NCBI RefSeq assembly: GCF_900099965.1
Contig: NZ_FNDJ01000038.1
Coordinates: 1-64,000 of the forward strand
DNA length: 64,000 bases
From: Nonomuraea jiangxiensis
GTDB taxonomy: Bacteria; Actinomycetota; Actinomycetes; Streptosporangiales; Streptosporangiaceae
Reading direction: 5' to 3'
Made by a program: the position numbers and the translations under genes. The notes beneath the pieces were generated by a model. That model saw only the letters and a list, made by a program, of their open reading frames with translations, ran no database searches and was not told the DNA's origin. Shown here one piece after another: positions 31,861 to 40,146 of this stretch (its first letter is position 1; each line of letters opens with the position of its first letter).

Positions 31861-31896
31861 CACTTTATCGCACTCAAAGTTGAGTCGAGTAAAGTG
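31861..31896. promoter_or_regulatory. Concentric dyad operator between tetR and FAD monooxygenase
   Basis: Two inverted repeats share one centre (31878.5). The inner arms ACTCAA (31872-31877) and TTGAGT (31880-31885) are separated by AG. The outer arms CACTTTA (31861-31867) and TAAAGTG (31890-31896) are separated from the inner ones by four unmatched bases on each side. All 13 arm pairs are perfect. It occupies nearly the whole divergent gap and is the evident TetR operator. Confidence 0.75.
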
Positions 31897-31901
31897 AAGT
31901 C

Positions 31902-33401
31902 ATGGACTACGAAGTGATCATTTCCGGTGGAGGGCCGGTCGGCCTGATGCTCGCGTACGAGCTCGGCCTGCACGGCGTGAGCGTGGCCGTGCTGGAGCGG
32001 CTCACCGAGGTGGACGAAACGATCAAGGCCGGCGCGATCAACGTGCCGACGGCCGAGGCGCTGGACCGCCGCGGCCTGATTCCCGACCTGCGGGCCGCGA
32101 TGGAGCGCAACCGGGAGGCGTTCCTGGAGATCATGCGCCGGCGGTCCGGCGGGGCCGTCGCGCCGCCGCCCGCGGCGGCCAGGTTCGCCGGGCACTTCGC
32201 CGGCATCTGGCTGCTCGCCGACCGGATCGACGCGTCCGACCCGGACTTCGCGGGGCGCGGCGAGGGCGTGCTCGGCGGGGTCCGGCAGCAGGACATCGAG
32301 GCCCTGCTGGAGGAGCGGGTGACCGCGCTCGGCGTCAAGGTCATGCGCGGGGTCGAGGTGACCGGGCTGGAGGCCCGCGCCGACGGCGTCACCGTGCTGG
32401 CCGGCGAGCGGCGGTTCGAGTGCGGCTGGCTGGTGGGCTGCGACGGCGGGCGCAGCCTCGTACGGCGGCTGTCCGGCTTCGAATTCCCCGGCACCCCGCC
32501 GGAGATCACCGGCCACCAGGCCATGGTCGAGATGGAGGACGCCGAGGGGCTCGCCTTCGGCTGGACCCGCACCGACACCGGCGTCTACGTGAACGGCCCG
32601 ATCCCCGGGCGCATCCTGACCGTCGAGTACGGCGGCCCGCCGGACGACCGCGACACCCCCGTCACGGCTGCGGAGCTGCAGGCCAGCCTGCGCCACGTCT
32701 CGGGCGTCGACGTCACGATCACCGGCGTCGTGTCCGCCACCCGGTTCACCGACCACGCCCGCCAGGCCACGACATACCGCCTGGGCCGGGTCCTGCTGGC
32801 CGGCGACGCCGCCCACGTCCATTCCCCCTTCGGCGGGCAGGGACTCAACCTCGGCATCGGCGACGCGGTGAACCTCGGCTGGAAGCTCGCGGCGGTGGCG
32901 CGCGGGCGGGCTCCGGAGTCGCTGCTCGACACCTACACCGCCGAACGGCACCCGATCGGCGCCTGGGTGCTCGACTGGACGCGCGCCCAGGTGCTGCTCA
33001 TGCGGCCCGAGCCACGGGCCCGGGCCCTGCGCGGGATCGTGTCCGACCTGATCGACACCTCCGCGGGCACCACCTACTTCGTCAAGCGCATCTCGGGTCT
33101 CTGGCAGCGCTACGACCTGCCGGGCGAGCATCCCCTGGTGGGCACGACCGTGCCGGAGCTCGCTCTCGCCGACGGCTCGCGGCCGGCGGACTACCTGCAC
33201 GACGGCCGGGGACTGCTGCTCGACCTGGGGGCGGTGCCCGCCGGCGCCGGCGACGGCAGGGTACGGCGGGTCACCACCACCTGCCCCGACCGGCCGGACC
33301 TCGGCGGGCTCCTGGTCAGGCCGGACGGTGTAGTGGCCTGGGCGGGCACCGGCGGCCCCTCCCTGGAGGAGGCACTGGCCGCCTGGTTCCCGGCGGCCTG
33401 A
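31902..33401 (+). CDS. FAD-dependent aromatic monooxygenase (PHBH fold, Rox-like)
   Basis: A 499-residue class A flavoprotein hydroxylase. FAD-binding GxGxxG is in VIISGGGPVGLMLAYELGLHGVSVAVLER (residues ~5-33), the DG motif is LVGCDGGRSLVRR (~180-190), and the second FAD motif is VLLAGDAAHVHSPFGGQGLNLGIGDAVNLGWKLA (~303-335). A C-terminal thioredoxin-like domain (~385-495) matches polyketide and rifampicin hydroxylases. The substrate is an aromatic compound or antibiotic, not identifiable here. TetR control from the adjacent gene suggests it is induced by its substrate. There is no strong ribosome site before the ATG. Confidence 0.88.
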   Translation: MDYEVIISGGGPVGLMLAYELGLHGVSVAVLERLTEVDETIKAGAINVPTAEALDRRGLIPDLRAAMERNREAFLEIMRRRSGGAVAPPPAAARFAGHFAGIWLLADRIDASDPDFAGRGEGVLGGVRQQDIEALLEERVTALGVKVMRGVEVTGLEARADGVTVLAGERRFECGWLVGCDGGRSLVRRLSGFEFPGTPPEITGHQAMVEMEDAEGLAFGWTRTDTGVYVNGPIPGRILTVEYGGPPDDRDTPVTAAELQASLRHVSGVDVTITGVVSATRFTDHARQATTYRLGRVLLAGDAAHVHSPFGGQGLNLGIGDAVNLGWKLAAVARGRAPESLLDTYTAERHPIGAWVLDWTRAQVLLMRPEPRARALRGIVSDLIDTSAGTTYFVKRISGLWQRYDLPGEHPLVGTTVPELALADGSRPADYLHDGRGLLLDLGAVPAGAGDGRVRRVTTTCPDRPDLGGLLVRPDGVVAWAGTGGPSLEEALAAWFPAA

Positions 33402-33434
33402 GAAGAAGGCTCTCCCGGGCGACGCGGAGAACTG

Positions 33435-34322
33435 TCAGTCGCTGAGCGTGGCCTCGATCTCCAGGCGGGTGGGCATCGAGGTGCTGGCGCCCTCGCGCTG
33501 CACCGACAGCCCGGCCGCCGCCGAGGCGAAGCGCAGCGCCTCCTCGACCCCGTACCCCTCCGACCGCGCCACGGCCAGCGCCCCCACGAACGTGTCGCCG
33601 GCCGCCGTCGTGTCCACCGCGTTCACCTTCGGGGCGGGCACCAGCAGCCGCTCCCCCGGCCGGGACCCGTACAGGGCGCCCGCGGAGCCCAGCGTGATCA
33701 CGGCCTCCTCGACGCGTTCGAGCAGCGCGTCCATGGCGGCCTCCGCGCCGGTGACGCCGGTGATGGCGGCGGCCTCGTGCTCGTTCGGGACGATCAGGGC
33801 GACCGTGTCGAGCAGCTCGTCCGGCAGCGGCTGGGCGGGGGCGGGGGTGAGGATGACGGGCACGCCGGAGACCCGGGCCGCCTGCGCCGCCGCCATGACC
33901 GCCGCCATCGGCAGTTCGAGCTGGAGCAGCAGCACCTGCGAGGCGGCGATGGCGGCCAGGTCGTCGCCCGAGGGGCCGGTGACGGTGCCGTTCGCGCCGG
34001 GGACCACGATGATCGAGTTGCCGCCGGTGTCGTCCACGACGATGTGCGCGATGCCGGTGGGACCAGGCACCTGGCGCAGGCAGCGTACGTCGACCCCGGC
34101 CTCCGACAGCGTGGCGCGCAGCTCGGCGCCGAACCCGTCGTCGCCCACCGCCCCGAGGAAGGCCACGTCGGCCCCGGCCCGCGCGGCGGCGATCGCCTGG
34201 TTGGCCCCCTTGCCGCCGGGCACGGTGCGGAACCGGTGGCCCGTCACGGTCTCGCCCCGCCGCGGGGCTTCCGGCACGTACGCGACGAGATCCATGTTGG
34301 CGCTGCCGAAAACCGAGATCAT
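33435..34322 (-). CDS. rbsK: Ribokinase (PfkB family)
   Basis: A 295-residue ribokinase phosphorylating D-ribose at O5 with ATP. Sugar-binding SANMDLVAYVPEAPRRGETVTGHRFRTVPGGKGANQAIAAARAGADVAFLGAVGDDGFG covers the first PfkB signature. The second signature and catalytic Asp lie in VDTTAAGDTFVGALAVA (usual DTTGAGD, here A for G). NEHEAAAITG and VITLGSAGALY (ATP region) are also typical. It is the last gene of the nine-gene LacI/ABC/ARH operon, overlapping the upstream ARH gene by ATGA. Its presence is the strongest hint that the operon releases free ribose. Confidence 0.92.
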   Translation of the reverse strand: MISVFGSANMDLVAYVPEAPRRGETVTGHRFRTVPGGKGANQAIAAARAGADVAFLGAVGDDGFGAELRATLSEAGVDVRCLRQVPGPTGIAHIVVDDTGGNSIIVVPGANGTVTGPSGDDLAAIAASQVLLLQLELPMAAVMAAAQAARVSGVPVILTPAPAQPLPDELLDTVALIVPNEHEAAAITGVTGAEAAMDALLERVEEAVITLGSAGALYGSRPGERLLVPAPKVNAVDTTAAGDTFVGALAVARSEGYGVEEALRFASAAAGLSVQREGASTSMPTRLEIEATLSD

Positions 34323-35671
34323 GACCTCATCATCTCCTGTGTACGTGCCGCGAGCTCGCCCAGGCCCACCCCGTCGAACCCGGTGAGGCTGCTGGCCAGG
34401 CTGTCGCGCATGCGCCAGCGGTCCGGAACGCCGCCGTTCAGCGCGCCCGCGACCGAACCGGCCGTGGCGCCCGCCGAGTCGGTGTCCCAGCCCCCGGCGA
34501 CGGCGCCCGCGATCGTGGCGGTGAAGTCGCCCCGGCCGTGCACCAGCGTGGCGGCGACGAGGGCGGCGTTGTTGATGGTGTGCACCCAGTGCAGGTTGCC
34601 ATGGCGTTCGTGCAGGTGGTCGATGACACGCTCGAAGTCGTGCTCGCGGGTGGCGTCCGCGACGGCCAGGCGTACCGCCTCGTGCAGCCGGGACCCCTCG
34701 GGCACCACGGACAGCCCCGCCCGCACGACCTCCTCCGCCGAGGTCGTCACCAGTGACGCGGCGCACATCGCCGCCGCGAACATCGCCCCGTAGATCCCGT
34801 TCGCGGTGTGCGTGAGCCGGGCGTCCCGCCAGGCGAACTCCGCCGCCGTGGCCGGATCGCCCGGGTTGACCCAGCCGTACACGTCCGTCCTGATCATCGC
34901 GCCGATCCACTCCCGGAACGGGTTGCGGTACGTGGCCGTCGCCGGGGGCTCGACGCCGTCCAGGAGGTTGCGGTACGCCACGCGCTCGGCGGTGAACGTC
35001 CGGCCGGCGGGCAGCTCGTCCAGCCACAACCGGGCCACGTCGTCGGTGGTGAAGCCGCGGCCGTGGCGCTCCAGCACGGACAGGGCGAGCAGCGGGTAGT
35101 TGAGGTCGTCGTCCTCGGGCACGCGGTCGATGTTCTCGGCCAGGGAGTTGACGGCGCTGCGGCGGTTCCACGGCCAGCGGGCCGCGACGTCAGCGGACAG
35201 GCCGTTCGCGGTGAACCAGCCGCGGATCGGCCAGTTGCCGGTGGCCTCGGCGATCTCCCTGATGCCCGCGCGGGGGATCTTCTCGACGGGCTTGCCCAGC
35301 ACGCACCCGGCCGCCCGTCCCAGCCACGCCCCGAGCACCCGGGCCGGATCCACCTGCCCGGCAGCGGGAACCGAGCCGGGCCAGGACGGGCAGGCCGCGA
35401 TGATGCCGGCCAGGTCCGACGGCTCGTCCCACGGGGACGGGATCGCGGCCAGCTCGTCCAGCAACTCCTCGGCCGGCCCGCGCAGCCGCGCGGCCTCCGG
35501 CGCGGAGGCCCCGGCCCGGGGCGGCGCGTCGTGCCCTCCGGCGGCGTGCCACCGGGCGGCGATCTCCCGTACGCGGGCGCCGCCCTCCCCCTCGCCCCGG
35601 CCGTCCTCCATGGCCTGGCGCAGCTCGTGGCCGACGAGGTCCTCGGGCTGGACCCAGGTGAGCCGAATCAT
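34319..35671 (-). CDS. ADP-ribosylglycohydrolase family protein 1 (long N-terminal extension)
   Basis: A 450-residue ARH/DraG-fold protein. Residues ~1-108 are an extension absent from ordinary family members. The core starts RVLGAWLGRAAGCVLGKPVEKIPRAGIR (~111-138), where the usual GDA is GRA. The metal motif TDDT appears as EDDDLNY (186-192), and the C-terminal metal motif is GGWDTDSAGATAGSVAGA (Asp396, Asp398). This is a recognisable separate subgroup of the family whose substrate is not known. It overlaps both neighbours by ATGA. Hydrolysis of an N-ribosyl bond is inferred from the fold and the adjoining ribokinase. Confidence 0.85.
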   Translation of the reverse strand: MIRLTWVQPEDLVGHELRQAMEDGRGEGEGGARVREIAARWHAAGGHDAPPRAGASAPEAARLRGPAEELLDELAAIPSPWDEPSDLAGIIAACPSWPGSVPAAGQVDPARVLGAWLGRAAGCVLGKPVEKIPRAGIREIAEATGNWPIRGWFTANGLSADVAARWPWNRRSAVNSLAENIDRVPEDDDLNYPLLALSVLERHGRGFTTDDVARLWLDELPAGRTFTAERVAYRNLLDGVEPPATATYRNPFREWIGAMIRTDVYGWVNPGDPATAAEFAWRDARLTHTANGIYGAMFAAAMCAASLVTTSAEEVVRAGLSVVPEGSRLHEAVRLAVADATREHDFERVIDHLHERHGNLHWVHTINNAALVAATLVHGRGDFTATIAGAVAGGWDTDSAGATAGSVAGALNGGVPDRWRMRDSLASSLTGFDGVGLGELAARTQEMMRS

Positions 35672-36819
35672 CGGCGGGCGAGCTCGGCGAAGGCGGCCTC
35701 GTGGGCGCGCCGCCGGGCCACGTCGTCGGCGTGCACCCGGCGGGCCACGTCGGCGATGGCGATCCCGGGCGCCACCACGTCCGTACGGCTGGCCGCGGCC
35801 ACCTGCTCGGTCCACTCCCCCGGCACGGACGCCAGCCCGCCGAGCGCGCCCGCGATGGCCCCGCCCATGGAGGCGATCGAGTCGGCGTCGCGCCCGTAGT
35901 TGACCCCGCCCAGCACCGTCTCGCGGTAGTCGCCCTTGGCGATCAGCAGGAACGCCAGCGCCAGCGGCAGCTCCTCGATGCTGTGCACCCGGCTCGGCCG
36001 CCGCGCTCCGAGGCCCTGGTCGCGGTAGGTGTCGGCGACCGTGTCGTAGGGCCGTACGGCCGCCCGCAGCGCCTCGAACGAGCCCTCCCAGTGCCCCAGC
36101 CCGGCCGCGGCCTCGCAGACCGCCTCGATCGCGGCCCTGGTGCCGTCTTTGGCCAGGCGCAGGCAGGTGGCGACCACGGAGTCGGCGGTGGCCTCCGCGC
36201 GCATGGCCTCGGCGACGGCGGCGGCCATGACCCCGGCGGCCTCGCGGCCGTAGCTCGACTGATGGGCCCCGGCCAGGTCGACGGCCTCGGCGTAGGCGGC
36301 GTCGGGGTCGGCGGCGTTCACGATGCCGACGGGGGCGACGTACATGGCCGCGCCGCAGTTCACGATGTTCCCGACGCCGGCCTCGCGCGGGTCCGCGTGG
36401 GCGTAGTGCAGCCTGGTCACGATCCACTTCTCGGCCAGGAAGATCCGGTGCAGGGGCAGCGCCTCGGCCTCCAGCTCGGGGATCCACCGCCGCTCGCCCA
36501 TCAGCTCGGGCACCAGGTGCTCGGCCATCGCGTACGCGCCGAGGTGCCCGCCCACCTTCTCGTACACCCGGATCAGGGCGTGCGTCATCAGCGTGTCGTC
36601 GGTGATGTGGCCGTCGCCCTTGTGGTACGGGGCGATCGGCCGGGCGTTGCGCCAGTCCTCGTTGAACGGCGGGACGATCCCCTCGACGCGGCCGCCGTAC
36701 CTCTCGACGATCTGCTCGGGGGTCCAGCCCTCGGTGGCGCCGCCGAGGGCGTCACCGACCGCCGCCCCCGCCACGCAGCCAGTGGCCTTGTCCTCAAGCG
36801 GGTCCTCAAGCGGCGTCAT
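35668..36819 (-). CDS. ADP-ribosylglycohydrolase family protein 2
   Basis: A 383-residue ARH-fold protein with all expected metal motifs: GAAVGDALGGATEGW (~18-32), HITDDTLMTHAL (TDDT 73-76) and NYGRDADSIASMGGAIAGALGG (Asp311, Asp313). A binuclear Mg2+ site of the DraG/ARH3 type is therefore likely, so it is one of the two most clearly active members. Insertions around residues 120-165 (RIFLAEKWIVTRLHYAHADPREAG) are longer than in DraG. Family reactions include removing ADP-ribose from Arg or Ser, or hydrolysing O-acetyl-ADP-ribose; which applies is unknown. It overlaps the next ARH gene upstream by 14 bp. Confidence 0.9.
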   Translation of the reverse strand: MTPLEDPLEDKATGCVAGAAVGDALGGATEGWTPEQIVERYGGRVEGIVPPFNEDWRNARPIAPYHKGDGHITDDTLMTHALIRVYEKVGGHLGAYAMAEHLVPELMGERRWIPELEAEALPLHRIFLAEKWIVTRLHYAHADPREAGVGNIVNCGAAMYVAPVGIVNAADPDAAYAEAVDLAGAHQSSYGREAAGVMAAAVAEAMRAEATADSVVATCLRLAKDGTRAAIEAVCEAAAGLGHWEGSFEALRAAVRPYDTVADTYRDQGLGARRPSRVHSIEELPLALAFLLIAKGDYRETVLGGVNYGRDADSIASMGGAIAGALGGLASVPGEWTEQVAAASRTDVVAPGIAIADVARRVHADDVARRRAHEAAFAELARR

Positions 36820-37792
36820 GCGATTCCTCCGTCAGATTGCTCACGATTTCCATCAGGTCCCGGCCCGCCAGGTCGGGCAGGCAGCATCCGGCCAGTGTGC
36901 GGCTCGACGCGATCCACGCCTCCGGGATCGCCCCGTAGCCGCCGCACGCCCCCGCCAGCGCGCCGGCCAGCGCGGGCGCCGAGTCGGCCAGCGCGGCCAG
37001 GCACGCCGCCGCGGGCACGGCCCGGCCGAGGTCGCCGCCGGACGCCTCGGCCAGCGCCAGCGCCGCGGGCACGGTCTGCGCGGCGCCCACGCCGTAGCTG
37101 TAGACGTGGTCGACCAGCACGCCGTCCAGCGCGGGCACGGCCGCGAACGGGTCTCCCGCCCGCCTGGTGACGGCCAGTGCCCGCCGGGCGTTGTGCCCGA
37201 TCGCGGTGTCCTCGGGCAGTACGGCCAGCGCCGCCTCGACGGCCCCGGCCACGGAGCCCGAGGCGACGGCCTCGGCCACGGCGGCGGCCATCGCGCGGGC
37301 GCCCAGCAGGCCGTCGTAGGCGTTCGTGACCTGGGCGTCCCGCGTGGGGTCGCGCCCCAGCGCGCCGAACGCGACCGCCCGGACCGCGGCGGCGTCATCG
37401 AAATGGTGGGGATTGTCGTGCCCGGACGCGGGCGGCTCGACCCCCTTGGCCAGATTGTCCAGCGCGGTGGCCACCGAGATACGCGCCCGGACGGGCCCGC
37501 CGACGAGCTCCCCGAACGCCTCGGCGCGTGGGCGGTCGATGGTGAGCGCCGTCCAGGCGAGCCATTCGGCGTCGTCGGACGGGCCGACCCGCAGCGGCGC
37601 CGTGGGCTGGTTGAGCGCGAACGGCACCGGCAACGTGGTGACCCCGTGCTCCTCGGCGAAGGCGTCCAGCTCCCGGTGCAGGCGTCTGCTCCAGGGCGCG
37701 TGCAGGGCCGCCCGGTGGCGGGCGGCGGGCCAGCCCGCGGCGTCGCCGACGGCGAGCCCGGCGAAGGCCCCCCTGATCCTGTCCCCCGACAT
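36806..37792 (-). CDS. ADP-ribosylglycohydrolase family protein 3 (divergent metal site)
   Basis: A 328-residue ARH-fold protein. The N-terminal motif is intact (AFAGLAVGDAAGWP). The TDDT position reads PSDDAEW (72-77), and the C-terminal motif, normally G-x-D-x-D-(S/T), reads AALADSAPALAGALAGA: the first Asp is Leu268 while Asp270 is kept. One metal ligand is thus lost and catalysis may be altered or absent. It could be a binding or regulatory partner of the other ARHs. It lies 6 bp from the gene upstream and overlaps the one downstream by 14 bp. Confidence 0.82.
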   Translation of the reverse strand: MSGDRIRGAFAGLAVGDAAGWPAARHRAALHAPWSRRLHRELDAFAEEHGVTTLPVPFALNQPTAPLRVGPSDDAEWLAWTALTIDRPRAEAFGELVGGPVRARISVATALDNLAKGVEPPASGHDNPHHFDDAAAVRAVAFGALGRDPTRDAQVTNAYDGLLGARAMAAAVAEAVASGSVAGAVEAALAVLPEDTAIGHNARRALAVTRRAGDPFAAVPALDGVLVDHVYSYGVGAAQTVPAALALAEASGGDLGRAVPAAACLAALADSAPALAGALAGACGGYGAIPEAWIASSRTLAGCCLPDLAGRDLMEIVSNLTEESHDAA

Positions 37793-37798
37793 CGTGTT

Positions 37799-38830
37799 CT
37801 ACCGTCCTCCCGCCAACTCGTCGGCGACGTCCCGTACGTGTCTCCCGGCGACGACGGGCAGGCACTTCCCGCTCACCGGTCCGATTCTCGCGACCCAGCG
37901 GCCGGGCACGCCGGCCTCCCCGCGCATGGCGCCGGCCACGGCTCCTGCGATGGCCCCGATCGTGTCGGCGTCCCTGCCCAGGCTCACCCCGAACGTCACC
38001 GCCGCCTCCACGTCACCCTCGCCCACCAGGAACGCGGCCAGCGCCAGCGCCACCGCCTCGGGAGCCAGGTCGGTCCACGGGTAGTGCCTGACGACCACGG
38101 CCTCGTGCAAAGCCTCTTGCAGGGCCTCTTGCAGGGCCTCGACCACTCCGGACTCGCCCGCCGCCGGTTCGGCCGCGGCGCCCGTGACGACCGCGCGGGC
38201 CCTGGCGATGTTGCGGGCCGTCCACGAGTCCGCGGGGATCACCGACAGCGCGGCCGACACCACGTCGCCCACCGCCGCCCCGCCCATCGCGGCGGCCACC
38301 GCACCGGCGACCGCCCGCCCGCCGAGTATGCCCTCCCCTGACGCGCTCACCAGCCCGTCCTGCTCCACCAGCCGGGCCGCCTCGACGGGGTCCCCGGGGC
38401 AGAAGACGCCGTAGGGCGCGGCCCGCATGGCCAGCCCGTCGGACCAGCCGTGCGAATGCGCCAGCCCGGTCAGCGGCGGTTCGAGCCCGCGGCGAAGCGC
38501 CTCGACGGTGCCCAGCTCGGAGAACCCGGCCCCGCGCATCGGACCTGTCACCTTCGGGATGACCTGCTCGCGGTAGGCGGCCGCCACGTCGGCGGGGGTC
38601 AGCGCGTGCCCGTGCCGCACCAGCAGGGACGCCGCGAAGATGGCGTACTCCGTGTCGTCGGTGCCCCCGCCCTCGATCTCGGTGAGCCGCCCCCACCGCC
38701 GCCGGATCTCCGACGGCGGCAGGTTCTCGGCCGGGGCGCCCAGGGCGTCGCCGGCCGCGAGGCCGAGCAGACACCCCCGGGCCCTGTCCCGATGAGCGCT
38801 GTCCCGATGCGCGCTGTCCTGATTCGTCAA
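37799..38830 (-). CDS. ADP-ribosylglycohydrolase family protein 4
   Basis: A 343-residue ARH-fold protein with complete metal motifs: GLAAGDALGAPAENLPPSEIRRRWG (~23-47), GGGTDDTEYAIFAA (TDDT 57-60) and SLGRDADTIGAIAGAVAGAM (Asp287, Asp289). The SEIRRRWG-type helix after the first motif is typical of the bacterial ARH group. Short sequence repeats are present at the N-terminus (DSAHRDSAHRD) and around residue 232 (ALQEALQEALHEA), from recent small DNA duplications. ATGA overlap with the binding-protein gene. First of four ARH genes in the operon. Confidence 0.9.
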   Translation of the reverse strand: MTNQDSAHRDSAHRDRARGCLLGLAAGDALGAPAENLPPSEIRRRWGRLTEIEGGGTDDTEYAIFAASLLVRHGHALTPADVAAAYREQVIPKVTGPMRGAGFSELGTVEALRRGLEPPLTGLAHSHGWSDGLAMRAAPYGVFCPGDPVEAARLVEQDGLVSASGEGILGGRAVAGAVAAAMGGAAVGDVVSAALSVIPADSWTARNIARARAVVTGAAAEPAAGESGVVEALQEALQEALHEAVVVRHYPWTDLAPEAVALALAAFLVGEGDVEAAVTFGVSLGRDADTIGAIAGAVAGAMRGEAGVPGRWVARIGPVSGKCLPVVAGRHVRDVADELAGGR

Positions 38831-40137
38831 CGCTGGTACCGCTCCAACACCTTGTTCCCGTCCTCGACGAGCCTGGTGGCGGCCTCGTCGATGGTGATCT
38901 TATTGGCCAGGTACTCCTGCAGGACCGGCGCGGCGACCTTGGTCTCCCACTCGTCGAACCCGTTCACCTTGAGGAACGGCGCGACGACCAGGTTCTTGGC
39001 GGAGGCGGTGGCCACGTCCCAGCCGTTCTCCCCGGTGGTCATCGACGGATCGGCGGCGGCCGTGCGCGACGTCGGCAGCAGCCAGTCGCCCTTGGCGAGC
39101 TTGGCCTGGTTGGCGCCGTTCAGGAAGAACGCGATGAACTTCAGGGCCTCGTCCGGGTGCTCGCTGTCCTGCGCGATCGACAGCGTCTGGGAGACGGCGC
39201 CCTGCTGGGCGCTGGTGCCCACGGGCCCGGGCAGCGTGACCCACTCGAAGCCCTCCGGAGCCTGCTCGACGACCTGCTGCCGCAGGTAGACGCCCGCCGG
39301 CAGGAGCGCGAACTTGCCCTGGTAGAAGGCGGGCAGCGGATCCGCGGTGCCCTGTCCGAGCGCGGCCGGGTCGGCCGACTTGTCCTTGTAGAGCTGGTCG
39401 TGGATGCGCTGGAGCACCTCGCGCTCCTCCGGGCCGACCTTGACCGTGGTCTTGCCGCCGGCCGTCTGGAAGAAGGTGCCGCCGTAGGTGAGCGACAGGT
39501 TGAGGATCTTGTTGACCGGCGACTTCATCGGCCAGGCCACCCCGTACGTGCCGTCCTTGGTCATCTTCTTGGCCGCCTCGGAGAACTCGTCCCACGTCCA
39601 CGGCTTGTCCGCCGTCGGCACGCGCACCTTGGCGGCGTCGAGCAGCTTCTTGTTGGCGATGATGACCTGCGACTCCTGCAGGAACGGCACCCCGTAAATA
39701 CCCTGCTCGCCCTGCCCCCCGTCGAAGGTGACGGTGTCCCACGCGGCCTGCGGGATGTCGTTCTTCAGCTCGGCGGGCAGCTTGGCGGACAGGTCGAGCA
39801 GGTAGCCGTCGCTGGCGAAACCGGACAGCGCGGGCGAGTCGTTGTGGATGACGTCGGGCGCGGTGCCGCCGGCGAACTGCGTGACGAGCTGGTCGTTGAC
39901 GTTGTCCCAGCTCCCCTGGACGTAGGTGACCTGGATGTTCGGGTTGGCCTTGTTCCACTCCTCGACGATCTGCTTGTTGGCGGCGACGGACTCCTTCTGC
40001 CAGGCCAGGCTGAGGAAGTTGAGCTTGACCGGCTCGTCGGGGGCGGAGGAGGACCCGCCGCCTCCCCCGCCGCCCCCGCCGCACGCGGCGGCCAGCGTGA
40101 GAACCGCCGCAGCCGCCAGAGCTGACCTGATACGCAT
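38827..40137 (-). CDS. CUT1-type ABC transporter substrate-binding lipoprotein
   Basis: A 436-residue extracellular binding lipoprotein (MalE/UgpB-like, PBP type 2). The lipobox is LAAAC followed by a run of about nine Gly, then the mature fold: VKLNFLSLAWQKESVAANKQIVEEWNKANPNIQVTYVQGSWDNVNDQLVTQFAGGTAPDVIHND, KILNLSLTYGGTFF, FYQGKFALLPAGVY and HPDEALKFIAFFLNG. The ligand is probably a carbohydrate-like glycoside. Given the downstream ARH and ribokinase genes, a ribosylated compound is the leading guess. ATGA overlap with ARH4; 9 bp from the permease gene. Confidence 0.9.
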   Translation of the reverse strand: MRIRSALAAAAVLTLAAACGGGGGGGGGSSSAPDEPVKLNFLSLAWQKESVAANKQIVEEWNKANPNIQVTYVQGSWDNVNDQLVTQFAGGTAPDVIHNDSPALSGFASDGYLLDLSAKLPAELKNDIPQAAWDTVTFDGGQGEQGIYGVPFLQESQVIIANKKLLDAAKVRVPTADKPWTWDEFSEAAKKMTKDGTYGVAWPMKSPVNKILNLSLTYGGTFFQTAGGKTTVKVGPEEREVLQRIHDQLYKDKSADPAALGQGTADPLPAFYQGKFALLPAGVYLRQQVVEQAPEGFEWVTLPGPVGTSAQQGAVSQTLSIAQDSEHPDEALKFIAFFLNGANQAKLAKGDWLLPTSRTAAADPSMTTGENGWDVATASAKNLVVAPFLKVNGFDEWETKVAAPVLQEYLANKITIDEAATRLVEDGNKVLERYQR

Positions 40138-40146
40138 ATGAGCCTC

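Noticed and set aside
31902..33401. Calling the FAD monooxygenase a rifampicin-resistance gene
   Set aside because: Overall architecture fits Rox-like hydroxylases, but the same fold covers many polyketide and phenol hydroxylases and no specificity residues can be read with confidence.
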